A program made the translations under genes and the position numbers. Source: a virus. Taken from it: a DNA stretch of 20,813 nucleotides. The stretch covers positions 1 to 20,813 of the IMG/VR virus record IMGVR_UViG_3300048022_000142; one strand, written 5' to 3'. Positions 13,066 through 20,813 of the stretch are shown piece after piece (the first letter of the stretch is position 1; each line of letters starts with the position of its first letter). The notes below the pieces were generated by a model. That model saw only the letters and a program-made list of their open reading frames with translations. It was not told where the DNA came from and made no database searches.

Positions 13066-13935
13066 TTACTGGTCAGTCTCTAGAACAAGTTTAGCGCTTG
13101 CATCTTGATCCAAAAGTATGTCGTCACCGCTTTCCTGCAGCAAAGCGTCAGGCACAATCAAGTTCATTTTCAGCTGAATCGCCCCAGTAGTCACAAAATC
13201 TGCTGTGATCTGCACCGTATTGTCTGGCGCAAACTGGACAGCGCATGACGTAATTACACCTTTGAAGTCGTAGTAAATCTCGTCGTTTGCTCGTGCTGCA
13301 ACTCCGCTTGGGTTGTAGTCATTGCGCTTAATGTAAAATTTACCGCGAAATTGACTGCCAACCTTGGTGCGAAGCGACAGCTCTACCAAGTAATTAGGCA
13401 GCTCGTTTGCAGTGTCTCCGGTGTATTCCCAGAACGCATTCATGCGTCCCGATCCAGAAATCAACGTGTTGGCTCTGGAACGGAACTCCTCCGAAAGCGC
13501 AGTGGTGTCAACGGTTTCGCGCTCTGTATTTAACTCAAACCCAGTAACCTGTGCCAAAACCCTGGACACGCTATTTTCTACAGCTACTTCAATCGGGATT
13601 GATGCACTGGGAACCGCAAGTGCCGTAGCGTTTGTCGATCCACCATTCACTGCGTGGGCAAATGAGTCATACAGAAAGATGCCGTCAAGCTCATCAACGT
13701 GAATAAATTTTTTGACCGATGAATCTGTATAACTATCAATAAAGTCCAACGCACTGCCGTCAGTGCTCTTGATCACGATCTGATCGCCAGTGATCAGCTG
13801 GCCATGATCAAAGTCGAAGCTAAACCGCTTTTTGGTCGCGTTTACGTCCCCGGTATCAATCGTCGAAAACAACGAGCCGCCATCAAACTCCCGTTGCAGC
13901 TCGACTTCGCCATGCGTACCTAGATAAACCGTCAT
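13066..13935 (-). CDS. Tail-tube-like protein, long form
   Basis: The product is 289 residues. Residues about 135-255 match the plan of the next upstream protein (13932-14369): VTGFELNTERETVDTTALSEE, then a GSGRMNAFWEYTG strand pair, and an ending VQITADFVTTGAI. Both therefore look like siphovirus tail-tube proteins. Here there is an additional 130-residue N-terminal beta-rich domain (VYLGTHGEVELQREFDG, YDSFAHAVNG) and a short acidic C-terminal tail. A second tube protein, a tube-capping or a tip-adaptor role is plausible. The start overlaps the upstream stop by 4 bases. The relationship is inferred by eye and needs structure comparison. Confidence 0.6.
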   Translation of the reverse strand: MTVYLGTHGEVELQREFDGGSLFSTIDTGDVNATKKRFSFDFDHGQLITGDQIVIKSTDGSALDFIDSYTDSSVKKFIHVDELDGIFLYDSFAHAVNGGSTNATALAVPSASIPIEVAVENSVSRVLAQVTGFELNTERETVDTTALSEEFRSRANTLISGSGRMNAFWEYTGDTANELPNYLVELSLRTKVGSQFRGKFYIKRNDYNPSGVAARANDEIYYDFKGVITSCAVQFAPDNTVQITADFVTTGAIQLKMNLIVPDALLQESGDDILLDQDASAKLVLETDQ

Positions 13936-14369
13936 GACCCAATGGATGCAGTAGCAAGAGCACCAGTGCCCTGGAACGCAATCTCAGCTCTAACAATGTC
14001 GCCAGTTGCCGCTCCAATGCTCGCACTGGTGATATAAGCCGTCAGCTTGATGTCGTTGTTGTCCGTTCCATCAACCCAACGGAAGGTCAGCTCAACCGTG
14101 TCTGAACTACTGACACCAGCTGTGCCAGTCTTCATCAGCTTGTTCAGCAGGTCAGTGGTGTTGATCGTGTTGCTGTCATCCTTGTAATACAGCAACGTTG
14201 CACTGCCTGAATAGCCAGTCACACCAGGGCTATAACTTCTGACGCCATCACCCAACGTGGTGGTTTCAAGCGTTTCTAGGTTGCTGGACACAGAAAAATT
14301 GACGACCTTGGCAAGGGTCGCGCCAGCAAGCTGCATTACGCCATCTCTGCCGGTGTAAACCTTTGCCAT
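13932..14369 (-). CDS. Major tail tube protein-like
   Basis: The product is 145 residues. It starts MAKVYTGRDGVMQLAGATLA, followed by VVNFSVSSNLETLETTTLGD, a GYSGSATLLYYKDD strand pair and the ending IVRAEIAFQGTGALA. These features (N-terminal DG-x-L strand, the E-T-x-x-LGD loop and the GSATLLY hairpin) fit phage tail tube proteins, which stack as hexameric rings around the tape measure. Length is close to the minimal tube fold. It is odd that it lies downstream of the tip genes rather than before the tape measure. The start overlaps the upstream stop by one base (TGATG). Confidence 0.65.
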   Translation of the reverse strand: MAKVYTGRDGVMQLAGATLAKVVNFSVSSNLETLETTTLGDGVRSYSPGVTGYSGSATLLYYKDDSNTINTTDLLNKLMKTGTAGVSSSDTVELTFRWVDGTDNNDIKLTAYITSASIGAATGDIVRAEIAFQGTGALATASIGS

Positions 14370-14743
14370 CAGAGCACACCAATTAAATTGACTGTAACGC
14401 TACTGGTCCCCGGACGCACAGACGAGATCTGTGGTGGTGACTCGTATCGCCAGTTATTGCCAGTAGCCGCATCAATCGCTGCGGCGTCACCGCTCCAGCC
14501 AGCCCTGAACCCGGACGGCAGCGTGAAAACATCAAAGCCGCCCTTCACTTCGTCGTAGTGAGTGACGAAATCATCGGCTGCTGTGTCAGCGATATTGGCG
14601 TACTGCAGCTGTAGCTTCATGCCAGTTCGCTTGTCGCCGTACAGGATCCGGTACTCTTTGCCGGACTGGGACGAAAACGTTTTATACGGGTAGTCGCCAG
14701 CGTCAAAAGAACGGCCAGTAGGCTTATGCGCAGGAAATGCCAT
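14369..14743 (-). CDS. Minor tail protein, gpM-like
   Basis: The product is 124 residues. It has a strand (KEYRILYGDKRTGMKLQLQY), a helix (ANIADTAADDFVTHYDEVKG), a turn into FDVFTLPSG and a final strand set (WRYESPPQISSVRPGTSSVT). This order resembles the lambda minor tail protein M family, in which GDG-like strands precede a helix and a WKAF-type turn. In lambda, gpM belongs to the tip complex with gpL and gpK. The gene directly follows gpJ with a one-base overlap (TAATG), not between the tape measure and gpL as in lambda. Similarity is by pattern only. Confidence 0.55.
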   Translation of the reverse strand: MAFPAHKPTGRSFDAGDYPYKTFSSQSGKEYRILYGDKRTGMKLQLQYANIADTAADDFVTHYDEVKGGFDVFTLPSGFRAGWSGDAAAIDAATGNNWRYESPPQISSVRPGTSSVTVNLIGVL

Positions 14744-17700
14744 TACTCGCCTATACCTCCTTCGATTGTAATCGCGCCTGCAGTGTCGAGAACGTCGATA
14801 GCAAGCTGGCTGACGCCGCTTGAATTGACCGCGTAGTTGCTTGCTTTGATCGTTACGATGCCATCTTGATCAATGTCCAACGCCTCAATCTGATAAATCT
14901 CAGAAACGCTGCCCGCGCTTTCTTTCAGGCTGAACACTGAGTTGAACAGCTCGGTTGCCTTACCGTTCTTGACGTGCAGCACGCCTTCACTGACTGCAGT
15001 GGTCTGCCGCTCCCAGTAATAAACGTTGTACGCTCCATCAGACAAAGCGTTGATGGCGACAATCGTTCCGTCGTCCTGAATGATGCCGTTGTTGTCAGGA
15101 CGGTAAGGGCTCATCTCGCTGGCAACACGGATAAACTTGCCAGCTTCCAAGTTCAGGCCCCAGGGCAACGTCTTGAACGTGATCGTGTGGGTCAGGTTTT
15201 TGCGCAATGACAAGAAATACCGGGCAACCTTCGCCGCATGCTCATCACTGGTGATGTGGTTAAAAGCAAACTCCTCAATCGGCAGGTCACTGTTGTCTGA
15301 ACCGTAATAAGCAATTAACGTCTTTTGCTCAGGGAACTGGTTGACTCGTGACTGCTGATAAATAATTGCAGCCTGGAACATCTTTCGTTCCTCAAGCTCT
15401 AGCCATGTAAATTCAAGGCTGTCTTCAATGATGTTGCCCTCGGTGAACATCGCTGAGATTGTCACAGGGTTGCTTGCATCAATCTTGTGGTTTGAGTCAT
15501 AGGGCAATGCAGGCTCCAGGCTCATCCTGCCGTTTTTCAACGACACAAAGCACAAAACACTTGGTGCCTGCTCAGACAACCAGCTGCGCAGATTGACTGG
15601 CTCTGTGATCACGTCATCCCAATACAGCTTGTTGTTTTCCAAGTAACGACCAGTTGTCGTCAGCAACGCCTTGTCAACAAGATCTTGGTTGAGGATGTTG
15701 CCCGCTCCAGTGTCCTTGTTTGTTACCAAATACCAGAGCAGGTCAGTCAGCAAGTTGCTGGACGCAACATCGCCATCAATCAGACGCTCCACCTCAATGC
15801 CATTTTTGATGTATGTCCGAAGCTGATCAAGCTGGTTGAAGTTGTCGCTTGATTTGAGTTTCAGGCCAGCCATTGCACAGCCGTCGTAGTCAGGGATAGT
15901 TTCTTCTGACAGCGTTTCGTTGACATACACCAGTTCATGCTCTGGGCCGCTATCGCAACTACGACTAATCAAATCACCGTAGTGAGACACCTCAGCAACA
16001 CCGCTATATTTTTGCCACAATCGCGTTGCGGTTCTATCGAAAGAAGCTACGTTGCTTGAATTAGTGTTTCTTACAAATCTATATTTGAACGCAAACTGAA
16101 CACCATTGGCGTTTCTTGCGTATTTAGTAAACATGTCCCCCTCGTCGTAGTCGCCGTTGTAGTTAAGCAGCTCAACGCGCTCAGCACGCCACCACCTGTT
16201 TCGGGGTGTGTGATCGTAGTTTTGTTCATACGAAATCAAATGCAGCTTCATATAAACTTCTCTTCCTGAATCGCGGGTGTATTGCCAGTTCTCAATAATA
16301 CGCCTTGTGCCATTAGACAGTCCCGCATTGTTATTGGCAAAATACGGGTCTTCTCCAAGAGCTAATGCATAGATATTGCTTTGAGTTCGATCGTTAATTG
16401 CGTCTCCTTCCTTATAAAGGTCTTTTGTCTCGTTAGCTCTGATGCTGACTGCTTCAGGGCTTAGGGTGAGGCTTTGATTTTCTTTGCCAGGAGTGCCATA
16501 AATAATATCAATGTTGCCGTCACCATCTTGATCAACGACTTCAGGGACTGCAGCCATCTCAAGATGGACAAACTTGTTTCGGGGCTCTTGCTTGTACCCA
16601 CGAGCTATAATCTGAAACTGCCCATAAATGGTTTCACCAAACCAGGCTTCCGCACCAGTGCGGCCTCCTTCTAGAACAAGAACATCGCCTTCACCATTGC
16701 TTTGCTCTACAAAAATAGCGCTATTGAATGGACGGAGACGGTATTCAAATTGCTTACGTTCCGGGTGCTTAACCCTGATGAATGAATACACGTCAACAGG
16801 AGAATTGCCAAGAACAGCAAAGACGTAAGGACCTATGTTGACCCAGCCCTTATTGCTGCTTTTTGATTCGTCATAATTGCTTGGACGCACATCAAGGGCA
16901 AAGAACGACATCCGATGCGCGAATGAAGTCACCTTGCCTTCTGAGTAAGAAATCTTTTCTTTGTTGCCTTCAACAAGGGTTCTGGGAGACGGAACAGTAT
17001 TAAAATTAGTAATACCCTCAAATTTTGCCCAGACCTGTGATTTGATGCCAATTTCAGTTACGTCACAAGCTCGCGTGTTTTGAAACGTTCCAATCTCATA
17101 TTTCAGCAGTGGATACCACGCTTCATGGATTTCATCAGTGACTTGAGTAAACGGTACTCTTGAACCAGCGATAATTGCTTCTACATCAACAATGCCTATT
17201 TTCTTTTGAAGACGGCTCCAAGTTTCAATGCACTCAAGCGTTACTAAAATTCCATTGTTAACGTGATCACCGTTTGATCCATCATAAACTTCTTGGGTGC
17301 TGCGTCTAATTACTTTCCAGGTGGTACGACCAATCATCCAAGTCGAGCCAAGCTTAAACATGGCGTCGTATCTTGCCGATTCAGCCTGTACTGCAGATCG
17401 AATGTCACTTAAATCGACAGGCTCAATACCTCCAACCCCGAAGGGTTTCTCCTCTTGCCTGCTCTTGCCAATCAAGACCTCAATAGTGTCACCGACCTGA
17501 CACTCAACTTCGCGCCTTACATTTTGCCAGGACTCATGCCCTCGGTTTGAGTCTCTGAGAGTGTGAGTAACTGTTGTTTCGGTCCCATTAACACTTTTGT
17601 GCTTAATGATGCCTACACGCCTAGCGTAATTCGTACCAGTGCCGGGCATCCCGCAATTACTGCTACCGCTGTCGTCGTCTTTTGAGTTTCCCCCAAATGG

Positions 17701-18708
17701 GTGTTCGTCCATTAAATACTCATCGACATATTTTTTCTGTTGATTCTTGAGTTGCCGATCTGTCTTCTCCGCTTGTCCTTTCGGGATTGAAATAATTTTC
17801 CAGTTTGGGCGGAACGGCGTGCCGTTTGGAACACCGCTGTAAACACCAAAACGTGTTTGTGATGAAGGTGTAAACGCACCACAAAAAGCAGGCTGCGCAT
17901 TTTCATTCCTGGTTGGCGCGTAAAACATCTGATCCGAACCATTCAACCCTGGGTTATCCCTGTCGCCATCAATAGATAAGTTGCCGTAGCGCAAGTTGTA
18001 CCCACGAAGACGACTGCCAACTCCTAAAACTTCAAAGCCGCCGTTCCAATAAAAATCAAAATAATCCTCGTAAATACCGTCTAGAGCGTTATTGCCAAGA
18101 AAAATTCCGGCTAGCTCAGGTCTTGCCATGTTGCCTTGGCCAGCAAGAGTCACAACCTCAGCAATCTGGTAGCTTCCCCAGCTCTTCATTCGGGACCACA
18201 CCAGTTGCGGTGAGATCAACAGACCGCCTGTTCCTTTGTCACTGTTTTGATCATTAGGGTCAACTTGACCCTTGCGACGAGTAAACGCGATTGGAACGGT
18301 TTGACCGTATTCAGCTAACTCTTGAAGACTGTCGAAGCCAAAGGACGGCGTGTAAACATCCTTGCCTGAACGACCTCCAAGCTGACGACGCCTGATTTCG
18401 TTTGATTTTGGCTGATGAGGTTTTGGGGCAAGCAGAATTGCAGCCGCAGTGCTCAAAACACTGACGACAAGGCTGATGATTGCAAGCGTTCCTGGATCAA
18501 TACTGTTTTGTATATCAGGAATATGCGCATAATCTTCCGGGCGTTCCTTATATCGACGTTCTACCTCTTGCGCGAACTGTCGATATTCCTGCTCACTACA
18601 ACCAAGAGCCGTGATCAGCCGCTTTTCATACGGAAGCAGTGGCTGTTCGACACTCCGTCGATAGGGCACCATGCGACCGCCTTCAAATGCCGATTGATGT
18701 AAAGACAT
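14743..18708 (-). CDS. Tail tip attachment protein, gpJ-like (central fibre)
   Basis: The product is 1321 residues from ATG 18708; a TTG at 18720 would add four. GGAG at 18715-18718, six bases away, supports the ATG. Residues about 70-95 form a hydrophobic segment (LAIISLVVSVLSTAAAILLA) followed by KPHQPKSNEIRRRQ and a FGFDSLQELAEYGQTVPIAF segment, the usual opening of gpJ-like tip proteins. Later regions include WYPLLKYEIGTFQNTRACDV and a C-terminal GLNLEAGKFIRVASEMSPYR element, which I take as hub fibronectin-like parts. Two Asp-rich loops resemble EF-hand calcium sites (DQDGDGNID and DIDQDGIVTI). The middle (about residues 300-900) is more A/T-rich: 42% GC in the sample 16321-16380. Confidence 0.8.
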   Translation of the reverse strand: MSLHQSAFEGGRMVPYRRSVEQPLLPYEKRLITALGCSEQEYRQFAQEVERRYKERPEDYAHIPDIQNSIDPGTLAIISLVVSVLSTAAAILLAPKPHQPKSNEIRRRQLGGRSGKDVYTPSFGFDSLQELAEYGQTVPIAFTRRKGQVDPNDQNSDKGTGGLLISPQLVWSRMKSWGSYQIAEVVTLAGQGNMARPELAGIFLGNNALDGIYEDYFDFYWNGGFEVLGVGSRLRGYNLRYGNLSIDGDRDNPGLNGSDQMFYAPTRNENAQPAFCGAFTPSSQTRFGVYSGVPNGTPFRPNWKIISIPKGQAEKTDRQLKNQQKKYVDEYLMDEHPFGGNSKDDDSGSSNCGMPGTGTNYARRVGIIKHKSVNGTETTVTHTLRDSNRGHESWQNVRREVECQVGDTIEVLIGKSRQEEKPFGVGGIEPVDLSDIRSAVQAESARYDAMFKLGSTWMIGRTTWKVIRRSTQEVYDGSNGDHVNNGILVTLECIETWSRLQKKIGIVDVEAIIAGSRVPFTQVTDEIHEAWYPLLKYEIGTFQNTRACDVTEIGIKSQVWAKFEGITNFNTVPSPRTLVEGNKEKISYSEGKVTSFAHRMSFFALDVRPSNYDESKSSNKGWVNIGPYVFAVLGNSPVDVYSFIRVKHPERKQFEYRLRPFNSAIFVEQSNGEGDVLVLEGGRTGAEAWFGETIYGQFQIIARGYKQEPRNKFVHLEMAAVPEVVDQDGDGNIDIIYGTPGKENQSLTLSPEAVSIRANETKDLYKEGDAINDRTQSNIYALALGEDPYFANNNAGLSNGTRRIIENWQYTRDSGREVYMKLHLISYEQNYDHTPRNRWWRAERVELLNYNGDYDEGDMFTKYARNANGVQFAFKYRFVRNTNSSNVASFDRTATRLWQKYSGVAEVSHYGDLISRSCDSGPEHELVYVNETLSEETIPDYDGCAMAGLKLKSSDNFNQLDQLRTYIKNGIEVERLIDGDVASSNLLTDLLWYLVTNKDTGAGNILNQDLVDKALLTTTGRYLENNKLYWDDVITEPVNLRSWLSEQAPSVLCFVSLKNGRMSLEPALPYDSNHKIDASNPVTISAMFTEGNIIEDSLEFTWLELEERKMFQAAIIYQQSRVNQFPEQKTLIAYYGSDNSDLPIEEFAFNHITSDEHAAKVARYFLSLRKNLTHTITFKTLPWGLNLEAGKFIRVASEMSPYRPDNNGIIQDDGTIVAINALSDGAYNVYYWERQTTAVSEGVLHVKNGKATELFNSVFSLKESAGSVSEIYQIEALDIDQDGIVTIKASNYAVNSSGVSQLAIDVLDTAGAITIEGGIGE

Positions 18709-18980
18709 CCTCTGCTCCAAACGACTGCAAAGACAGGATCACCCTGATCTAGCAGCAACACGTCCCCATCGTAACCGGGCTGGTCAATTCGACTCCCCCA
18801 CTTCAATAAATCTCGCCCATACTGCCTAACACTCTGGTTATACCAGTCATCCTGAAACTCAGGCGTGGGCATATTAAGCCGCTCCAGAACCACATAAACC
18901 AGATGAATGCAGTCGATTGCTCCGTCAGCTCCAGTGCCATCAGCACCTAGGCGATACGGTCTGCCGATCAGATCAATCAC
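18615..18980 (-). CDS. NlpC/P60-like tail protein, gpK-type, possibly inactive
   Basis: The product is 121 residues with the NlpC/P60 pattern: GRPYRLGADG, catalytic Cys24 in AIDCIHLV, GDVLLLDQGDPV and a late histidine (His98) in YINRHLKAVAW. The usual second catalytic residue, a His in an S-H-V-G-like strand after GD, is replaced by Phe84 (DPVFAVV). Cys24 and His98 alone do not make the standard pair, so the wall hydrolase activity may be lost and the domain retained as a structural tip component. In lambda, gpK forms the tip with gpL and gpJ. The gene overlaps gpJ by 94 bases and shares ATGA with the upstream stop. Confidence 0.7.
   Translation of the reverse strand: MIDLIGRPYRLGADGTGADGAIDCIHLVYVVLERLNMPTPEFQDDWYNQSVRQYGRDLLKWGSRIDQPGYDGDVLLLDQGDPVFAVVWSRGCLYINRHLKAVAWCPIDGVSNSHCFRMKSG
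18715..18718 (-). promoter_or_regulatory. Shine-Dalgarno sequence deciding the gpJ start
   Basis: GGAG on the minus strand lies 6 bases before ATG 18708, within the gpK-like gene. It favours the ATG over the TTG at 18720 as start of the tip protein. Confidence 0.55.
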
Positions 18981-19822
18981 GCAACTCGAACAGCGCTGGT
19001 CAAAGGCAAGTGACCAACAAGCTGCCGCGTCAAACGCTTGCGTGGTACGTCCGCACCAACAGCGTCAAACACTGATGCCAGCTCTAGCGTCAACGCTGTA
19101 CTGTCCCATTTAGCACTGACAATCTGTCCGATGTACTGGTTGATCAAGGTGTAGCCGTCTTTGTCGTTTGGGTCGATCAACACGGTACGGACATTGGCTA
19201 AATACTCGTCCTGCACTGCAATCGTCGCAAACGGACGACTTAGCTCATTGTTCGGGAAAGCGATCGTTGCGGGCTGGTTATCACCTGACTTGGTGACGGT
19301 GACGCCTGAAAAAGCAAATGGCAGAAAACCAAACTCAACCCTAGCGCCAGTATCTTGATTGAAAAAAGGCGCGTTCTCACCAACCCAGTAATTCTGAAAC
19401 TTGTAATCACCAAGGGTTGTCGGTGAGCGCAGCGTCAAATAATGACCAAATGCAAGACCAGCATCACTAGCCTCAATGCCGACGGTCTTAGCAGCACCAC
19501 CCATCCCAGAATGGTTCGTGCAGTAATAGAAAAGCAACGGTGCCTTGTAGGCAATCGTAATTTCTGTGTAAGCGCCTGAGCTGCCAGGCGTTCCAGCAGT
19601 CGTTACACCTGCTGTGTACTCCGTTCCACCGCCATGGGTGCCGTCAGGAGTAGCGCTAAATCGAAGCGGGTGCCCCGAGTTGCTTGAGTGCTCCTGCGTA
19701 AATCGGTATGTCTTGCCTTCTGTCAGCTCAAGCGTTTCAGCATCAAGCGAACCACCGTCAAAGCGATAGCGGTTGCCGCCAGTGCTAGCGACAACGGTTA
19801 CGGCAAATGTTTGATCTGCCAT
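18977..19822 (-). CDS. gpL-like tail tip protein with N-terminal cupredoxin-like domain
   Basis: The product is 281 residues. Residues 1-115 look like a cupredoxin: strands (FAVTVVAS, YRFDGGS, TLELTEGKTYRFTQ), His51 in SGHPLRF, and Cys101, His104 and Met107 in FYYCTNHSGMGG, which are the four ligands of a type-1 copper site. Residues 115-281 resemble gpL-type or DUF1833-like tail proteins (LTLRSPTTLGDYKFQNYWVG, ATIAFPNNELSRPFATI, and a C-terminal RKRLTRQLVGHLPL). Position between the tape measure and the gpK-like gene fits gpL. Metal binding is not proven. Starts and stops overlap neighbours (TGATG and ATGA). Confidence 0.7.
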   Translation of the reverse strand: MADQTFAVTVVASTGGNRYRFDGGSLDAETLELTEGKTYRFTQEHSSNSGHPLRFSATPDGTHGGGTEYTAGVTTAGTPGSSGAYTEITIAYKAPLLFYYCTNHSGMGGAAKTVGIEASDAGLAFGHYLTLRSPTTLGDYKFQNYWVGENAPFFNQDTGARVEFGFLPFAFSGVTVTKSGDNQPATIAFPNNELSRPFATIAVQDEYLANVRTVLIDPNDKDGYTLINQYIGQIVSAKWDSTALTLELASVFDAVGADVPRKRLTRQLVGHLPLTSAVRVA

Positions 19823-20813
19823 CAGAGACCAATCCTCCGGCGCTGTGATGTGTTCTGCCTAAGAGTAGTCAAAGCACGCTGCTCGCCCTGTGTTGCACCC
19901 TGTGCTGCAGCCTGCTGCATTCCACGCTGGAACTGATCAGCCGTCACATAATCAACGCTGTTGATACGTTCCACGGTGTAGCGAACGTCGATTGGTGCGG
20001 CAACTGCTGTTCCGCCACCTTCGCCTGATGTTCCAGAGCCGCCCGTTTCAGGAATAACAGAACCACCACGAGCACCGCGAGAATAACGCGACATGCTTTC
20101 ACGCATCTTCGACTCAGGAATGACGTATTCAGGCTCACCGGCCTCTCCGACCAAAGCGTTGGTTGGACCTGAAACATAACCACCTTCTGCGAAGGGAGTA
20201 ACTGGCGTGTTAGCTCCAATGCCGGAATACTGCTCAACACCAGCAAGGTTTAATTCTTTTCCGCCACTGCCACCAGCAAGTCCAGCAAAGGCACGGGCAA
20301 TGCCAATCGCGATATAAGTCGCAATCATCTGTGCAGCTTGCTTCGCAAGTACATCAGCAAAGCTCATCAACATGTCCGCAAAGACTTTCTTTGCGCTTTC
20401 CGCTCCAGTGACCAGATTTCGCAGTCCGCTTACAATTGAATTGCCAAGCGCATTGCCGATATTCTGAGAAATTTGAACAGCTTGAGTTTCAAGGTCATTC
20501 AGACTTTCGACTGACTGCTTGATGAATTTATTAAGAGGGCTGTTTTCTGCAGAGATTTGCCGCATCAAGTCGCCAATTTGCGCAACTTGAGCGCCGGACA
20601 TTCCATCGTCCTTTAACTCTTGGAGCTTCTTCTCAATACGAAGCCGTTCACGCTCTGCTTCGCTGGTTGCTTGGCTTAAAGCAAGCTGATACTCAAGGTC
20701 CGCAACCGTATCATCAAATAATTCTTGACGCTTATGCTGCTCTTCTGTGATCTGACGCTCTATTTCACGGTGAGCAGCTAGCTTTTCAGTGGCCTTGGCG
20801 ATATTGATAGCTT
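19822..20813 (-). CDS. Tape measure protein, C-terminal part (partial)
   Basis: The frame is open to the right edge, giving 329 residues of C-terminus. The N-terminal 75 residues are a charged coiled coil (LAAHREIERQITEEQHKRQE, SEAERERLRIEKKLQELKDD). A helical region with a hydrophobic stretch follows (AQMIATYIAIGIARAFAGLA). Then comes the tape-measure signature EGGYVSGPTNALVGEAGEPE ending YVIP, a Gly-rich linker, a beta strand and a Gln/Arg helix (EQRALTTLRQNTSQRRRIG). It sets tail length and is ejected during infection. The real start lies outside the window. Confidence 0.85.
   Translation of the reverse strand, partial: AINIAKATEKLAAHREIERQITEEQHKRQELFDDTVADLEYQLALSQATSEAERERLRIEKKLQELKDDGMSGAQVAQIGDLMRQISAENSPLNKFIKQSVESLNDLETQAVQISQNIGNALGNSIVSGLRNLVTGAESAKKVFADMLMSFADVLAKQAAQMIATYIAIGIARAFAGLAGGSGGKELNLAGVEQYSGIGANTPVTPFAEGGYVSGPTNALVGEAGEPEYVIPESKMRESMSRYSRGARGGSVIPETGGSGTSGEGGGTAVAAPIDVRYTVERINSVDYVTADQFQRGMQQAAAQGATQGEQRALTTLRQNTSQRRRIGL

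Noticed and set aside
18977-19822. A host-type plastocyanin as auxiliary photosynthesis gene.
   Set aside because: The cupredoxin-like region has no signal peptide, is fused to a tail-type region and lies between tape measure and gpK-like genes, so a virion role is far more likely.
1-20813. tRNA, CRISPR array, integrase, insertion sequence or attachment site.
   Set aside because: No such structure was recognised on reading. The only clear repeats are protein-coding units in the fibre gene.

Overview
The window looks like part of a tailed-phage genome (or prophage) of a marine picocyanobacterium, most likely Synechococcus. It combines a lambda-type siphovirus tail-tip gene order with many small proteins of kinds I associate with marine cyanophages: signal-peptide proteins, a small outer-membrane-barrel-like protein, a 41-residue basic protein and proline-rich proteins. 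This host assignment is an inference from protein style and roughly 50% GC. No host gene, integrase, tRNA or attachment site is visible. Coding density is very high and most neighbours overlap by 1-8 bases.

Layout. (1) Bases 2-1205, + strand: the end of a basic protein, then five small genes, two of them with ribbon-helix-helix-like segments, probably regulatory or early. (2) Bases 3334-1163, - strand: a six-gene cluster reading a membrane/coiled-coil protein, a 57-residue protein, a membrane-anchored C39-like cysteine peptidase, a small membrane protein, a dCTP deaminase-family enzyme and a small protein resembling NblA, the phycobilisome degradation adaptor. (3) Bases 3361-5268, + strand: a membrane protein and three coupled genes whose products all carry signal peptides. 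(4) Bases 5156-6465: three unrecognised genes on alternating strands with overlapping ends. (5) Bases 20813-6545, - strand: a long late operon ending at a clear intrinsic terminator at 6478-6505.

The late operon reads: tape measure (C-terminal part), gpL-like tip protein with an N-terminal cupredoxin-like domain, NlpC/P60-like gpK homologue, gpJ-like tip attachment protein, gpM-like protein, two tail-tube-like proteins in tandem, a large tail fibre with internal repeats, a second large LamG/SPRY-type fibre, a tail-fibre-assembly-like protein, a 28-residue membrane microprotein, a 62-residue protein, the 41-residue basic protein and the outer-membrane-like protein. Together these encode the distal tail and host recognition. 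The LamG/SPRY fibre and the middle of gpJ are visibly richer in A/T than neighbouring tail genes, which suggests a different evolutionary history for receptor-facing parts.

Most unusual features: the cupredoxin-like tail-tip fusion with a complete set of possible type-1 copper ligands; the gpK homologue lacking the expected second catalytic histidine; two tail-tube-like genes placed after gpJ; the NblA-like gene beside the deaminase gene; the secreted-protein cassette; and several genes under 60 codons that fit tightly into operons.
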